Numbered from the stretch's first letter, positions 16,818-25,975 are shown. The stretch is 64,000 nt of DNA from Bradyrhizobium sp. CSA207 (GCF_029051685.1 NZ_JAACFT010000010.1:124001-188000), one strand, 5' to 3'. The notes: a model not told the origin generated them from the sequence alone. Made by a program: numbers and translations.

Positions 16818-17046
16818 AGTGCTGGCGAAGTTGCAGGAGGTACTCGACGGCATCTTCCTTGAGAAGGTCGCGGCCAAGCCCGAGCTATCGGCGGCCGATG
16901 TCGAGGAGTGGGACTCGCTCATGCAGATCTCGCTCGTCATCGCCATCGAGCAGAAGTTTCGCGTGCGATTCCGCGTTGGCGAAGTCGAGACAGCCCGGAA
17001 CCTGGGTGAGTTCGCCGATCTGATCGCGAAACGGATGGAGCCATGA
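16804..17046 (+). CDS. acyl carrier protein
   Basis: An 80-residue four-helix ACP. The phosphopantetheine site is Ser38 in EEWDSLMQISLV, the usual DSL motif with acidic helix-2 neighbours. Its ATG lies inside the FkbH gene (14-bp overlap) with GGAGG just upstream, so the two are translationally coupled. In FkbH systems the dedicated ACP carries the glyceryl unit to a later enzyme. No KS, AT or condensation domain lies in this window, so this is not part of a visible polyketide synthase; the acceptor may be a glycan or small metabolite. Confidence 0.92.
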   Translation: MKQAEVLAKLQEVLDGIFLEKVAAKPELSAADVEEWDSLMQISLVIAIEQKFRVRFRVGEVETARNLGEFADLIAKRMEP

Positions 17047-17404
17047 GAGCTGGACATCGCGGACCGCTGACCACGATGGCTTCGGGCAGGCGCGATCATT
17101 CCCCACACTGTCGCGCGCGAGATCCGTCTCGACCAAGCGAGTAAACGTCCCTTCGCCGAGGACCAGGCGATTCAGCGCGGCCAAGAGACTGTTCACTATC
17201 CGTGACGCACGCCGCTTCTTTCAACTTCAACAAAAATTGACGAGCGTCGCGTCTCCAACGTAAAAAATAGTTTCTATTTAATTGGTTTTTTGTTATTTAA
17301 ATATTATTAATGCGAATACCACGGCAGTCACACTGCGCTGCAACCCGCACAGGTAAGTTTAGGTCGTAGCCTACTACGCTGACTAGCCCGGGAGTACAAC
17401 CAAC
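17047..17404. other. 358-bp gap, AT-rich second half
   Basis: The first part (to about 17200) is GC-rich with no supported gene. From about 17220 to 17320 it is AT-rich, with T/A runs that probably hold the promoter of the DUF4082 gene at 17405. Confidence 0.45.
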
Positions 17405-20400
17405 GTGGCGAGTACCACCACCCTGTTCACCACCCAGACGCCGTCCGTCACCAATGCCACCGACGGGACAGGGGCGGATTACGAGCTGGGGATGCGCTTC
17501 ACCAGCGACACGTCCGGCGTGATCCAGGCGATCCGGTACTACAAGGCTGCGAACGAGACCGGCACCCATGTCGGCCACATCTGGTCGGCCACCGGCCAGG
17601 AGCTGGCGACGGTCACCTTCACCAACGAAGGCGCATCGGGCTGGCAGCAGCAGGCGCTCGCCACGCCGCTCACCATCGCGGCCGGTACGACCTACGTGGT
17701 CTCAGTCAATATCAACAGCTACTACGTCTCCACCCCCCAGGGCTTCGCCTCCGGCATCAGCAACGGCGGCCTGAACGCTGCGGCCGGCGCCGGCGTCTTC
17801 GACTACAGCGTGGGCGTCTTCCCAACCGCCGTCTATCAGAATACAAACTATTTCCGCGACGTCGTGTTCGCTGCGGGCTCGTCGACGCCCAATAATCGCT
17901 CCGGTACGGTGAGCGTCAGCGGGACCCCGACGCAGAACCAGATTTTGACCGCGACGGTGAGCGATGCGGATGGAGTGCCGGGCGCCGTCACCTATCAGTG
18001 GCAGCGAAGCACGAACGGCACCACATGGAGCAACATCACTGGCGCGACGGCGAGCACGCTGACCCTCGGACAGGCCCAGGTCGGCAGCTTCATACGTGTT
18101 ACCGCCGCCTACACGGATCTCCTGGGCAGCAGCGAGACCCCGGTGAGCTCCGCGACCGCCACGGCGGTGGCCAACGTCAACGACGTCGGTGCCGTCACGA
18201 TCAGCGGCACGGCGACCCAGAACCAGACGCTGACGGCCAGCGTCACGGATCCTGACGGCGTCCCGGCGAGCATCACCTATCACTGGCAGAGCAGCGCCGA
18301 CGGCACCACCTGGACAAATCTCACCACCACGACCTCGAGTCTCACCCTCGACAGCAGCCTGGTCGGCAAGCGGATCCGGGTGAATGCCACCTACACCGAC
18401 CTGCTCGGCACCAGCGAGAACGCAACCAGCACGGCCACGGCGACGGTTACAGCTGCGAGTGCCACCACCACCCTGTTCACCACCCAGACGCCGTCCGTCA
18501 CCAATGCCACCGACGGGACAGGGGCGGATTACGAGCTGGGGATGCGCTTCACCAGCGACACGTCCGGCGTGATCCAGGCGATCCGGTACTACAAGGCTGC
18601 GAACGAGACCGGCACCCATGTCGGCCACATCTGGTCGGCCACCGGCCAGGAGCTGGCGACGGTCACCTTCACCAACGAAGGCGCATCGGGCTGGCAGCAG
18701 CAGGCGCTCGCCACGCCGCTCACCATCGCGGCCGGTACGACCTACGTGGTCTCAGTCAATATCAACAGCTACTACGTCTCCACCCCCCAGGGCTTCGCCT
18801 CCGGCATCAGCAACGGCGGCCTGAACGCTGCGGCCGGCGCCGGCGTCTTCGACTACAGCGCGGGCGTCTTCCCGACCGCCGTCTATCAGAATACAAACTA
18901 TTTCCGCGACGTCGTGTTCGCCCCTTCCAACGTCATCGCACTTTTTAACACTTCTACGATTTACGTCAGCGAAGCGGCCGGCACGGCCACCGTCACCGTC
19001 ACACGCACCGGCGACCTCCAGTCTCAGAACACCGTTGAGTACACGACGAATGAAATCGGCACCGCCGACACTGCAACGGCTGGATCGGACTTCATTCAGC
19101 CCATCTTCAATGGTCGGACGAACACCGGCCAGATCGTCTTCGCACCGGGGGAGAGCACCAAGAGCTTCACCATCAGCATCGTCAACGATCAGCTTACCGA
19201 GGGCAACGAAACGTTCGCCGTCGGGCTTCAAAATCCCGGCTCCGGATCCCTCGGAGCCCCACGCACCGTGCTCGTAACCATCGTCGACGACGACTCACCC
19301 GCCACGATCGCAATGGCGGACCTCGTGGTGAGTGCTGCGGAGAGCAGCCCGACGGCGACGATCACGCTGCTGCGCAGCGGGAGCGTCAATCAAGCAGCCA
19401 CGGTCGGCTTCACGACGAGCAACGGCAGCGCACTCGCAGGATCCGATTACACCACGTCGTCCGGCACGGTGACCTTTGCTGCTGGCCAGGTGAGCCAAAC
19501 CATCTCGGTGCCGATCATCAACGATGCGACGCCGGAGAACGACGAAACCTTCACCGTTACCTTGAGCAACCCGACGGGTGCCACTCTCGGCGCTCAGGCA
19601 ACAACGACAGTGAAGATCCTGGACAATGACAACCCCGCTCTCGGCAATCTGGTGGGCGAGACAGCCGCGACGGGGCTGAACCAACCAGTGGCGATGGACT
19701 GGACTCCCGACGGCCGCTACATGCTGGTCGCGCAGAAGGACGGCGTGGTGCGCTTGGTGGACAACGGCACATTGCGATCGACTCCGCTCATCGACCTTTC
19801 GAGCAAGGTAAATGATTTCGGTGATCGCGGACTGCTGGGGATCGCGGTGAATCCGAATTTCACAAGCAACCATTACGTCTACCTGCTCTACACTTACGAT
19901 CCGCCCGAGACGGCGGGCCAGAGCGGTCTCGCGGCCGCCGATCAGGGCGGCAACCGACCTTGTCGTCTGGTGAGGGTCACTGTCGACCCCACCACAATGA
20001 TCGCCGATCCGTCCAGTGAAGTGGTGCTCGTCGGCAAGAACAGCGTCTGGGCCTATATCAGCCGTCCCGACGTGAACAGCGGCGGCGATCCCAGCATCGT
20101 TCCTTCCGGGATCGTCAACGGCACCACAATCACAGCTCCCGCGAGTCAGATCGAGGTTGGATCGCAGGACAACGATCCGGACAGGGCCGGCATCCAGAAC
20201 CAGAATATCCGTGACTATCTTGCAACCGACAGCGATTCGCACTCCATAGGTGCCGTTCATTTCGGCCCCGACGGCTATCTCTACCTCACCGTCGGGGATG
20301 GCACATCGTACAACTTCGTCGATCCCCGCGCAGTGCGGGTCCAAGACATCCACAATCTCTCGGGCAAGCTCTTGCGGATCGATCCCATTACAGGCGAGGG

Positions 20401-21004
20401 AGCGCCCGGCAATCCGTATTATCAGGCCGGCGATCCAAACAGCAATCAGTCGAAAGTGTTCTACTACGGCGTCCGCAACGCGTACCGCTTCAGCTTCGAT
20501 CCCGTCACGAATCTGCCCGTAGTTGGAGATGTGGGCTGGAACAACTGGGAAGAGATCGATACGGGGCCTGCCGGCTCGAATTTCGGATGGCCCTATTTTG
20601 AAGGTCCGGACAGAACCGCCAGCTACCAGAACCTCGCCCAGGCGATCACGTTCTACAATAATGGCAACCGCAACAATACGTCGGACCCGGCTGCCGTGTT
20701 CCCGATCTTACCTCTGAGCCACGGGGCTCCGGACAACGCCCACGTGATCACTGCAGGGGATTTCTACAATCAGAACACTATGTTCTTCGACGACGTCTAC
20801 AATGGAACGATCTTCGCAGCGACATTGAACGCGAGCCGGCAGGTCGCAAGCGTCCAGTTGGTGGACAACGTACAAGGCATTGTGGACCTGCAGAAGGGAC
20901 CCGATGGTTGGCTCTACGGTGCCGATATATATGATGGCACGATCCGACGTTGGGTGGACCCCTCGGCCGCCGCCGGGAGCACGCTGGGCCTCGCGGCGTC
21001 ATGA
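17405..21004 (+). CDS. secreted DUF4082 / Ig-like / Calx-beta / PQQ-sugar-dehydrogenase-like protein
   Basis: 1199 residues. Order: DUF4082 (about 3-156), two Ig-like modules (160-258, 259-346; TYQWQRSTNGTTW type), a second DUF4082 (353-506), two Calx-beta modules (510-632, 635-745; ETFTVTLSNPTGA), then a six-bladed propeller of the glucose/sorbosone dehydrogenase family (747-1185; WTPDGRYMLVAQKDGVVRLV, DRGLLGIAVNPNF, VHFGPDGYLYLTVGDG). No Sec signal is visible, consistent with type I secretion, although no RTX repeat is present. The GTG start at 17405 begins directly at the first module. The propeller suggests oxidation of extracellular sugars with PQQ. A hairpin follows the stop. Two T1SSs lie downstream. 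Confidence 0.85.
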   Translation: MASTTTLFTTQTPSVTNATDGTGADYELGMRFTSDTSGVIQAIRYYKAANETGTHVGHIWSATGQELATVTFTNEGASGWQQQALATPLTIAAGTTYVVSVNINSYYVSTPQGFASGISNGGLNAAAGAGVFDYSVGVFPTAVYQNTNYFRDVVFAAGSSTPNNRSGTVSVSGTPTQNQILTATVSDADGVPGAVTYQWQRSTNGTTWSNITGATASTLTLGQAQVGSFIRVTAAYTDLLGSSETPVSSATATAVANVNDVGAVTISGTATQNQTLTASVTDPDGVPASITYHWQSSADGTTWTNLTTTTSSLTLDSSLVGKRIRVNATYTDLLGTSENATSTATATVTAASATTTLFTTQTPSVTNATDGTGADYELGMRFTSDTSGVIQAIRYYKAANETGTHVGHIWSATGQELATVTFTNEGASGWQQQALATPLTIAAGTTYVVSVNINSYYVSTPQGFASGISNGGLNAAAGAGVFDYSAGVFPTAVYQNTNYFRDVVFAPSNVIALFNTSTIYVSEAAGTATVTVTRTGDLQSQNTVEYTTNEIGTADTATAGSDFIQPIFNGRTNTGQIVFAPGESTKSFTISIVNDQLTEGNETFAVGLQNPGSGSLGAPRTVLVTIVDDDSPATIAMADLVVSAAESSPTATITLLRSGSVNQAATVGFTTSNGSALAGSDYTTSSGTVTFAAGQVSQTISVPIINDATPENDETFTVTLSNPTGATLGAQATTTVKILDNDNPALGNLVGETAATGLNQPVAMDWTPDGRYMLVAQKDGVVRLVDNGTLRSTPLIDLSSKVNDFGDRGLLGIAVNPNFTSNHYVYLLYTYDPPETAGQSGLAAADQGGNRPCRLVRVTVDPTTMIADPSSEVVLVGKNSVWAYISRPDVNSGGDPSIVPSGIVNGTTITAPASQIEVGSQDNDPDRAGIQNQNIRDYLATDSDSHSIGAVHFGPDGYLYLTVGDGTSYNFVDPRAVRVQDIHNLSGKLLRIDPITGEGAPGNPYYQAGDPNSNQSKVFYYGVRNAYRFSFDPVTNLPVVGDVGWNNWEEIDTGPAGSNFGWPYFEGPDRTASYQNLAQAITFYNNGNRNNTSDPAAVFPILPLSHGAPDNAHVITAGDFYNQNTMFFDDVYNGTIFAATLNASRQVASVQLVDNVQGIVDLQKGPDGWLYGADIYDGTIRRWVDPSAAAGSTLGLAAS
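17414..17870 (+). repeat. 457-bp intragenic direct repeat, copy 1
   Basis: Encodes the first DUF4082 module and is repeated exactly 1050 bp (350 codons) downstream. Only two mismatches were seen (17811 T versus C, 17824 A versus G), implying recent duplication or ongoing conversion. Confidence 0.95.
18464..18920 (+). repeat. 457-bp intragenic direct repeat, copy 2
   Basis: Second copy of the DUF4082-coding repeat, in the same frame as 17414-17870. Recombination between the copies would cleanly delete 350 codons comprising one DUF4082 and both Ig-like modules. Confidence 0.95.
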
Positions 21005-21007
21005 CGG

Positions 21008-21025
21008 CGGGAGCGCCGGCTCCCG
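21008..21025 (+). terminator. hairpin after DUF4082/sugar-dehydrogenase gene
   Basis: A perfect 7-bp GC-rich stem CGGGAGC-GCCG-GCTCCCG starts 3 bp after the stop codon. No T-run follows, so it is either a Rho-assisted or mRNA-stabilising hairpin. Confidence 0.5.
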
Positions 21026-21155
21026 ACGACTATCGCCCGCGATCTGCGGGGCGAACGTCAGTGCGGCCCAGGCTCAGGTGAGATGTCGAGAAGCTACCGC
21101 TCTTGAGACTTATCTATATTTTACATCGATGGGGATTCCGGCCGCGTGGCAGAAA

Positions 21156-21770
21156 TCATGCTCCTGGGCGGCCAGCCGTTGCCCACAGGCGGCTGTCGCT
21201 CGGCATCTGCATGCGGACCCAGCCATACGGCACCCGCGACCACGGCTTGATCTCGGGTGTCAGATTGTCGAGGACCAGGTCGCCAGTCCTGGCGCGCACC
21301 ACTAGCACAAGGTGATGGTCTCCAGAACTGATCACCACTTCGCTCAATAGCAGAACCCGCGCGGGCCAGCCGCGTTGCAGCAGTTCATGCCGCTTGCTCA
21401 CTGCGTAGTCGTTGCAATCACCGCGATCGGGGTTGACGATCCACTCCTCACCTGCAAGGCCGAGTTCATTGGGCTGCGGAGCAATGGCGCGGTTCACGGC
21501 GCGATTGACTGCTTTCAGCTCTGCCCACCGTTCCTTCGTCAACCGGAGCGGCCCGCCGCGGAAGAAACGCCGCGCGCGACATTCGGCCTCATAGCGCAGG
21601 CAAAACATCGTGTAAGTGAGGGGCGGAAGCGTCGGGCGTCCCAACTCGATGTGCGCAAGAGCCGCTTGCGGGGCCGTCGGCATGGTCGACAGTGCTGCAC
21701 GCGCCCACTGAACGCCTCCGATCATGACAGCTATGGCTGCCGCGATGACTGGGCCCGAGGTTCGTTGCAT
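21156..21770 (-). CDS. bacterial transglutaminase-like cysteine peptidase (BTLCP, LapG-type fold)
   Basis: 204 residues with a Sec signal peptide (hydrophobic IAAAIAVMIGGV, cleavage near ARA at 25). The BTLCP triad is visible: Cys119 (RGDCNDYAVSKRHELL), His152/153 (GDHHLVLV) and Asp168 (LDNLTPE). The family includes LapG, the periplasmic protease that trims large T1SS adhesins under control of the c-di-GMP receptor LapD. No LapD is visible here, but two T1SSs and large exoproteins lie nearby, so processing one of them is plausible. The ATG has a G-rich ribosome site (GGGGGA) upstream. It converges with the DUF4082 gene. Confidence 0.88.
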   Translation of the reverse strand: MQRTSGPVIAAAIAVMIGGVQWARAALSTMPTAPQAALAHIELGRPTLPPLTYTMFCLRYEAECRARRFFRGGPLRLTKERWAELKAVNRAVNRAIAPQPNELGLAGEEWIVNPDRGDCNDYAVSKRHELLQRGWPARVLLLSEVVISSGDHHLVLVVRARTGDLVLDNLTPEIKPWSRVPYGWVRMQMPSDSRLWATAGRPGA

Positions 21771-22176
21771 CTGCCGATCCCCCTACGAACGCCAAACTGA
21801 GGTCGGATCCACCGCCGGCGCGGTTCGCCCTGTCGCGAGAACACTACTCCCGCATTATAATATTAAATCCTAATTAAATTCAATATAATGCGCAAACTTA
21901 AATTCAACAATTAAATACACGTGACGACAGCCTGCAAGGGGACCGCCATGGCGCCCCGCAGCCCTGCCGAAGAAAGAATGGCGAGAAATGAAGGAGCGAG
22001 AAGTCTTGATCGCTCGGATATCCCGATAGAAAGGCCAGTCAAGCGCGCACGAAACGTGCTTCGCGCATCCGGAGCCGGGGCAACAATTTAACGCCCATAC
22101 GATTTTAATTGTTGATTTAATTATTCACCGGGGCCAAATCGTCGAGCCGTACTTCTTCGATCAGGACAGTTTCATA
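21771..22176. other. 406-bp gap with AT-rich tracts
   Basis: AT-rich stretches at about 21855-21920 and 22083-22130 flank a short GC-rich segment that contains a possible small gene (21948-22091). It probably holds promoters for the leftward BTLCP gene and the rightward membrane protein. Confidence 0.45.
21948..22091 (+). CDS. possible 47-residue basic peptide
   Basis: An ATG with AAGGGGA six bases upstream opens 47 codons ending in TAA: a charged, Arg-rich peptide (MAPRSPAEERMARNEGARS and onward). The GC-rich segment is an island exactly the size of the frame between two AT-rich tracts, which supports coding. No similarity recognised. Confidence 0.3.
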   Translation: MAPRSPAEERMARNEGARSLDRSDIPIERPVKRARNVLRASGAGATI

Positions 22177-22584
22177 ATGCCAGATGAGCTACTCGTCATC
22201 CTAGGGGCTGAAGCTTCAATACTTATCTTCCTGGCCGCGATGACCCTATACGTTAAGCGAATGGACGTGCTGAGCGGACGGTCGTTCGAGCGATCCGTAG
22301 TCCCGCCCACGGACAACAGGCATCCGCTACGGTCGATCCGTCGAAAGCCACGCGATCTATTGCGTCTGATCAGGAGGTGGGTCGATCTCACCGCGCTCGC
22401 CCCACCAAATCTCTTACGACGACCCGACATCACCAGAACGCCGCGGCCGAGCCTTCAAACCAGACCGCAGGCTCCGTCCCGGCTTGTGACGCGCACTCGT
22501 CGGCCAGCCACGCCCGCTGCGGATGCTTCCGGCCGCCCAGCCGCGTCTTTAGAGACTAATCGTAACGCTGGCGCCCACGGATAG
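22177..22584 (+). CDS. small membrane-anchored hypothetical protein
   Basis: 135 residues with one N-terminal transmembrane segment (LLVILGAEASILIFLAAMTLYV, residues about 4-26), followed by a basic, Pro/Arg-rich and probably disordered cytoplasmic tail (RSIRRKPRDLLRLIRRW, then Thr/Pro/Arg). GGA lies about 10 bases before the ATG. It converges with the T1SS adaptor gene; its stop falls inside a strong hairpin. Not recognised; real status rests on the membrane segment and AT-rich promoter region. Confidence 0.45.
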   Translation: MPDELLVILGAEASILIFLAAMTLYVKRMDVLSGRSFERSVVPPTDNRHPLRSIRRKPRDLLRLIRRWVDLTALAPPNLLRRPDITRTPRPSLQTRPQAPSRLVTRTRRPATPAADASGRPAASLETNRNAGAHG

Positions 22585-22593
22585 GGCGCCAGC
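22567..22593. terminator. bidirectional hairpin between convergent genes
   Basis: A perfect 10-bp stem GCTGGCGCCC and GGGCGCCAGC around a 7-base loop. It overlaps the stop of the small membrane protein and lies 44 bp past the stop of the HlyD-like gene. It can serve both strands. Confidence 0.7.
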
Positions 22594-22636
22594 CCCGAAT
22601 TCGCGCAGTCGAGCGCTACTATCTTCCCGCGAAGAG

Positions 22637-23950
22637 TCAGCGCTCCTTGAATGCGCGCTCCGCCTGATCGTGCAGCGGCTTGAGCAGGTAGGATAGCGCG
22701 GTCCGACCTGCCGTCTTGATGAAGACCTCGACCGGCATGCCGGGCAACAGCTTGGCCGACCCGAGTTTCGCCAGCTCTTCCGGCTTCAGCAGGACGCGAC
22801 CCGTGTAGTAACTCGTGCCGGCACGCTGATCCTGGGTGATGTCTGCCGAGACCATGCTGACCTCTCCGTCGATTTCGGGGGTGGTCTTCTGGTTGAACGC
22901 CGCGAAGCGCATTGTCGCTGTCTGCCCCATATAGACCTGGTCGATATCACGCGGTGCGATCTTGACCTCAACCGCAAGCGAGTCCGCATCGGGCACGATC
23001 AGCATGATCTGCTCGCCGGGAGAGATTACACCCCCAACCGTGTGGACGCTTAGCTCGTGGACGCGGCCGGTTTGCGGTGCCCTGATATCGATCCGATTCA
23101 ATTGATCGACCGCCGCAGTCTTGCGCTCGCTCAGCTCGGAGAGCTTCGATCGCGTTTCGATCAGATCCTTGCCCACCTCCGTCCGCAGGTCCTGGTCGAT
23201 CTGAATGATCTGGAGCCCGATTTCGGCGATCTTGCCCTTCGACTGAGCAATCATTCCTGCCAGCTGGCTGCGCTCGCCTTCGAGGCGGGCGGAATCGCGC
23301 TCGAGGGAATTGAGCCGCGTGATCGGCACCAGATTTTTTTGCCAGAGACTGCGCACGCCCTCCAGCTCCTGCCGGATAAATTCGACTTCCTTCTGCTTGG
23401 CCTCGGTCTGCCCCGTGAGGCCTTTGATCTCGTTTTCCAGCTGCGCGCTTTTCTCCTGCAACTGCGCTTTTTGGCCGCTCCGCGCCTGACGACGCAGCTC
23501 GAACAGCTTTCGCTCCGCAGTGATTGCACGGCTCGCCTCGGAGTTGCTCTCCTTGGCCCGGTCGAGCAGCACCTTGGGAAAGATAGCCTGCTCAGCGCCA
23601 TCGCGCTCGGCCTCCAGACGAGCCTGCCGCGCGAACAGCTCATCGAGGCTGTTTGTGACGATGGTCGCATTCGCGAGCGTCTGAGTCTCGTCGAGGCGGA
23701 TCAAAACATCCCCTGCATTAACCCGGGCGCCCTCTCGCACGCGCAACTCTCCCACGATCCCACCAGTGGAGTGCTGAACCTTCTTGACGCTCGAATCCAC
23801 CACGACCACGCCTTGGGCGATCACTGCGCCCGACAATTGGGTCGTTGTCGCCCAACCGCCGATCCCAAAGGTCACCAAACCGAACATGATCATACCGACG
23901 ATCATGTAACGCTGGATGGATTGCATCGCCGGTGTCACCTGGCCATTCAT
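22637..23950 (-). CDS. T1SS membrane-fusion protein (HlyD/PrtE-like)
   Basis: 437 residues. One N-terminal transmembrane segment (YMIVGMIMFGLVTFGIGGW, about 17-36), a lipoyl-like half-motif (VREGARVNAGDVLIRLDETQT), a long alpha-helical hairpin (about 100-290, rich in Glu/Lys/Gln), then a beta-barrel with the HlyD signature GMPVEVFIKTAGRTALSYLL and a PrtE-type C-terminus. It spans the periplasm between the ABC exporter and a TolC-like protein (none in the window). The ATG at 23950 has AAGGAGGTGG upstream and overlaps the ABC-exporter stop (ATGA). The distal hairpin terminates the operon. Confidence 0.92.
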   Translation of the reverse strand: MNGQVTPAMQSIQRYMIVGMIMFGLVTFGIGGWATTTQLSGAVIAQGVVVVDSSVKKVQHSTGGIVGELRVREGARVNAGDVLIRLDETQTLANATIVTNSLDELFARQARLEAERDGAEQAIFPKVLLDRAKESNSEASRAITAERKLFELRRQARSGQKAQLQEKSAQLENEIKGLTGQTEAKQKEVEFIRQELEGVRSLWQKNLVPITRLNSLERDSARLEGERSQLAGMIAQSKGKIAEIGLQIIQIDQDLRTEVGKDLIETRSKLSELSERKTAAVDQLNRIDIRAPQTGRVHELSVHTVGGVISPGEQIMLIVPDADSLAVEVKIAPRDIDQVYMGQTATMRFAAFNQKTTPEIDGEVSMVSADITQDQRAGTSYYTGRVLLKPEELAKLGSAKLLPGMPVEVFIKTAGRTALSYLLKPLHDQAERAFKER

Positions 23951-25881
23951 CGGCCACCTCCTTGAGCTTCCGCGACGACCTTGAGCGGTGTGGGATTTCG
24001 CAACACTCTCTTGAGGACCTCCTCTCTCTTGCCGAAGGACTGCACCCTCCCTTCCCCGAGGCACAAAACATGATCCACACCTTCCAACGCCTTCGGACGA
24101 TGCGCAACAACGGCGACAATTCCGCCCCGACGGCGCACGTTCAGGATCGCCTCGGTCAAGGCGTCCTCGCCCTCGGCGTCGAGATTGGAAGACGGCTCAT
24201 CAAGTACGACCAGAAACGGCTTGCCGTAAAAGGCGCGCGCGAGCCCGATGCGCTGCCGCTGGCCCGCCGATAGCGCTAACCCTCCTTCGCCAATCTTCGT
24301 GCCGTAGCCGTCTGGAAGGGAGAGGATGAGACCGTGCGCGCCCGCGGCATGCGAAGCTTCCAGAACTGCGGCGGCCGTTGCCTGCGGATCGAACCGTGCA
24401 ATGTTCATGGCAATGCTGCCGTCGAACAATTCGACGTCCTGAGGCAGATAACCGATGTGCTTGCCGAGGGCGTCCGAAGACCAGTGATCGAGCGAAGCGT
24501 TGTCGAGCCGGATCCTGCCTCGCATGCACGGCCACACTCCCACCAGCGCACGTGCCAACGTCGATTTGCCGGATCCGCTCGGACCAATGATTCCAACCGC
24601 CTGCCCGCTCCGCAGCTGGAACGACACTTCACTGACGGTGGGCCTCTCCGAGTTCGGGGCGCCAATATAGAGGTGCTCGGCGGTGAGGGTTTCAACAGGC
24701 GCAGGCAATGCCAACCGCTCCTCCTCGCTAGGCAGAAGCTTCAGCAAGCGATCGAGCCTTTCCCCCGATTGCCGCGCGGCGACGAACCCTTTCCAGTTCG
24801 CGATGGCCATTTCGACGGGCGCCAGTGCCCGCGCGGTGAGGATCGATCCGGCGATGATGATGCCGGCCGTGGATTCCTGATTGATGACGAGGACGGCGCC
24901 AACGGCAAGAACCAGCGATTGCAAGATCGCCCGAAAAATCTTGGAAGCGCCCCCCAGTCCGTTAACGACATCGCTGGCCCGCTCATGGGCCGCGAGGTAC
25001 TTCGCGTTGACATCCCGCCAACGTAAGCCCGCCTGTTGCCGCATGCCCATGGCCTGCAAAACCTCGGCATTTCGCCGCCCCTCGAGCGCCAGTGCGGTTC
25101 GCGAGACGGCGAGACGCGAGGACGCCTTTGCCGGCCCCCGGGTGCGTGTTTCCGTGAGCATCGTAATGCCAACCAGCACCAGCGCGCCGACCAGCGCAGT
25201 GACGCCAATCCAGAAGTGAAAGAGGAAGCAGACGCCGAGATAGATCGGCATCCAAGGCAGATCAAAGAGCGCCGTCGGCCCTCCGCTCGACAGGAAGCTG
25301 CGGACCTGATCAAGGTCCCGCACCGGCTGCAAGCCATCGCCATCGGCCCTGGTCTTGAGAGGCAGGCGAACAAGCGCGTCGAATATCCGAGCGCTGAGCC
25401 TTTCATCGAAATACCGGCCGACCCGGGCGCTGATCCTGTTCCTGACGAGGTCCAGCCCACCCTGAAACAGGTAAAGAACCGTGGCTAGAGCCATCAGGGC
25501 GATCAGCGTCGGTATGCTGCGCCCGGGCAACACCCGATCATAGACCTGCAGCATGAAAAACGAGCCGGTGAGCATGAGGAGATTGCTCATCCCGCTGAAG
25601 GCCGCGAGGGCCCAGAAAATCCGGCGGCAAGACCGCAGGAAAGCCGACATCTCTGACTGCGACTCGTCATAGTCCTCCGCCGGCCGGGGTCGACCAGCGA
25701 ATATCCGTTGCCGCAGGGCTTCGACCGGGCGCTTTGCCCAGCCGATCAGTCGCGGTGTCCGCAGGTCGGCGTCTTCCGCCCACTGCCGTCCGAGCGCCCA
25801 CAGTCCTGATATGTGCAGAAGTGGAATTCGATAAAGATTCGCGGGCGGGGGGAATACCCCCCGCCGTCCAAAGTCAATCAT
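23947..25881 (-). CDS. T1SS permease/ATPase (PrtD-like)
   Basis: About 644 residues. A membrane domain with several helices (about 85-370; FSGMSNLLMLTGSFFMLQVY is the family hallmark) precedes the ABC ATPase. Walker A is GPSGSGKST (about 433-441), the signature LSAGQRQR (about 537) and Walker B FLVVLDEPSSNLD (about 556). There is no C39 domain, as in PrtD, AprD and HasD. An N-terminal extension of about 75 residues precedes the usual start; ATG 25650 (MSAFLRSCRR) is a shorter alternative. It sits between the RTX/beta-helix gene (94 bp upstream) and the HlyD gene (4-bp overlap), so it exports that neighbour. Confidence 0.92.
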   Translation of the reverse strand: MIDFGRRGVFPPPANLYRIPLLHISGLWALGRQWAEDADLRTPRLIGWAKRPVEALRQRIFAGRPRPAEDYDESQSEMSAFLRSCRRIFWALAAFSGMSNLLMLTGSFFMLQVYDRVLPGRSIPTLIALMALATVLYLFQGGLDLVRNRISARVGRYFDERLSARIFDALVRLPLKTRADGDGLQPVRDLDQVRSFLSSGGPTALFDLPWMPIYLGVCFLFHFWIGVTALVGALVLVGITMLTETRTRGPAKASSRLAVSRTALALEGRRNAEVLQAMGMRQQAGLRWRDVNAKYLAAHERASDVVNGLGGASKIFRAILQSLVLAVGAVLVINQESTAGIIIAGSILTARALAPVEMAIANWKGFVAARQSGERLDRLLKLLPSEEERLALPAPVETLTAEHLYIGAPNSERPTVSEVSFQLRSGQAVGIIGPSGSGKSTLARALVGVWPCMRGRIRLDNASLDHWSSDALGKHIGYLPQDVELFDGSIAMNIARFDPQATAAAVLEASHAAGAHGLILSLPDGYGTKIGEGGLALSAGQRQRIGLARAFYGKPFLVVLDEPSSNLDAEGEDALTEAILNVRRRGGIVAVVAHRPKALEGVDHVLCLGEGRVQSFGKREEVLKRVLRNPTPLKVVAEAQGGGR

Positions 25882-25975
25882 GGCAGCCGCCCTTGAACCA
25901 TGCCTTTGTCGGTAGATCCCCCAAGAGATCCCCAAGGCAATTGTTGAGTACTACTCTGTGTGGTTACGCCGTCCC

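Noticed and set aside
19295..20353. 352-codon frame antisense to the sugar-dehydrogenase domain
   Set aside because: The sense strand has clear propeller repeats; the antisense product is a codon-bias shadow.
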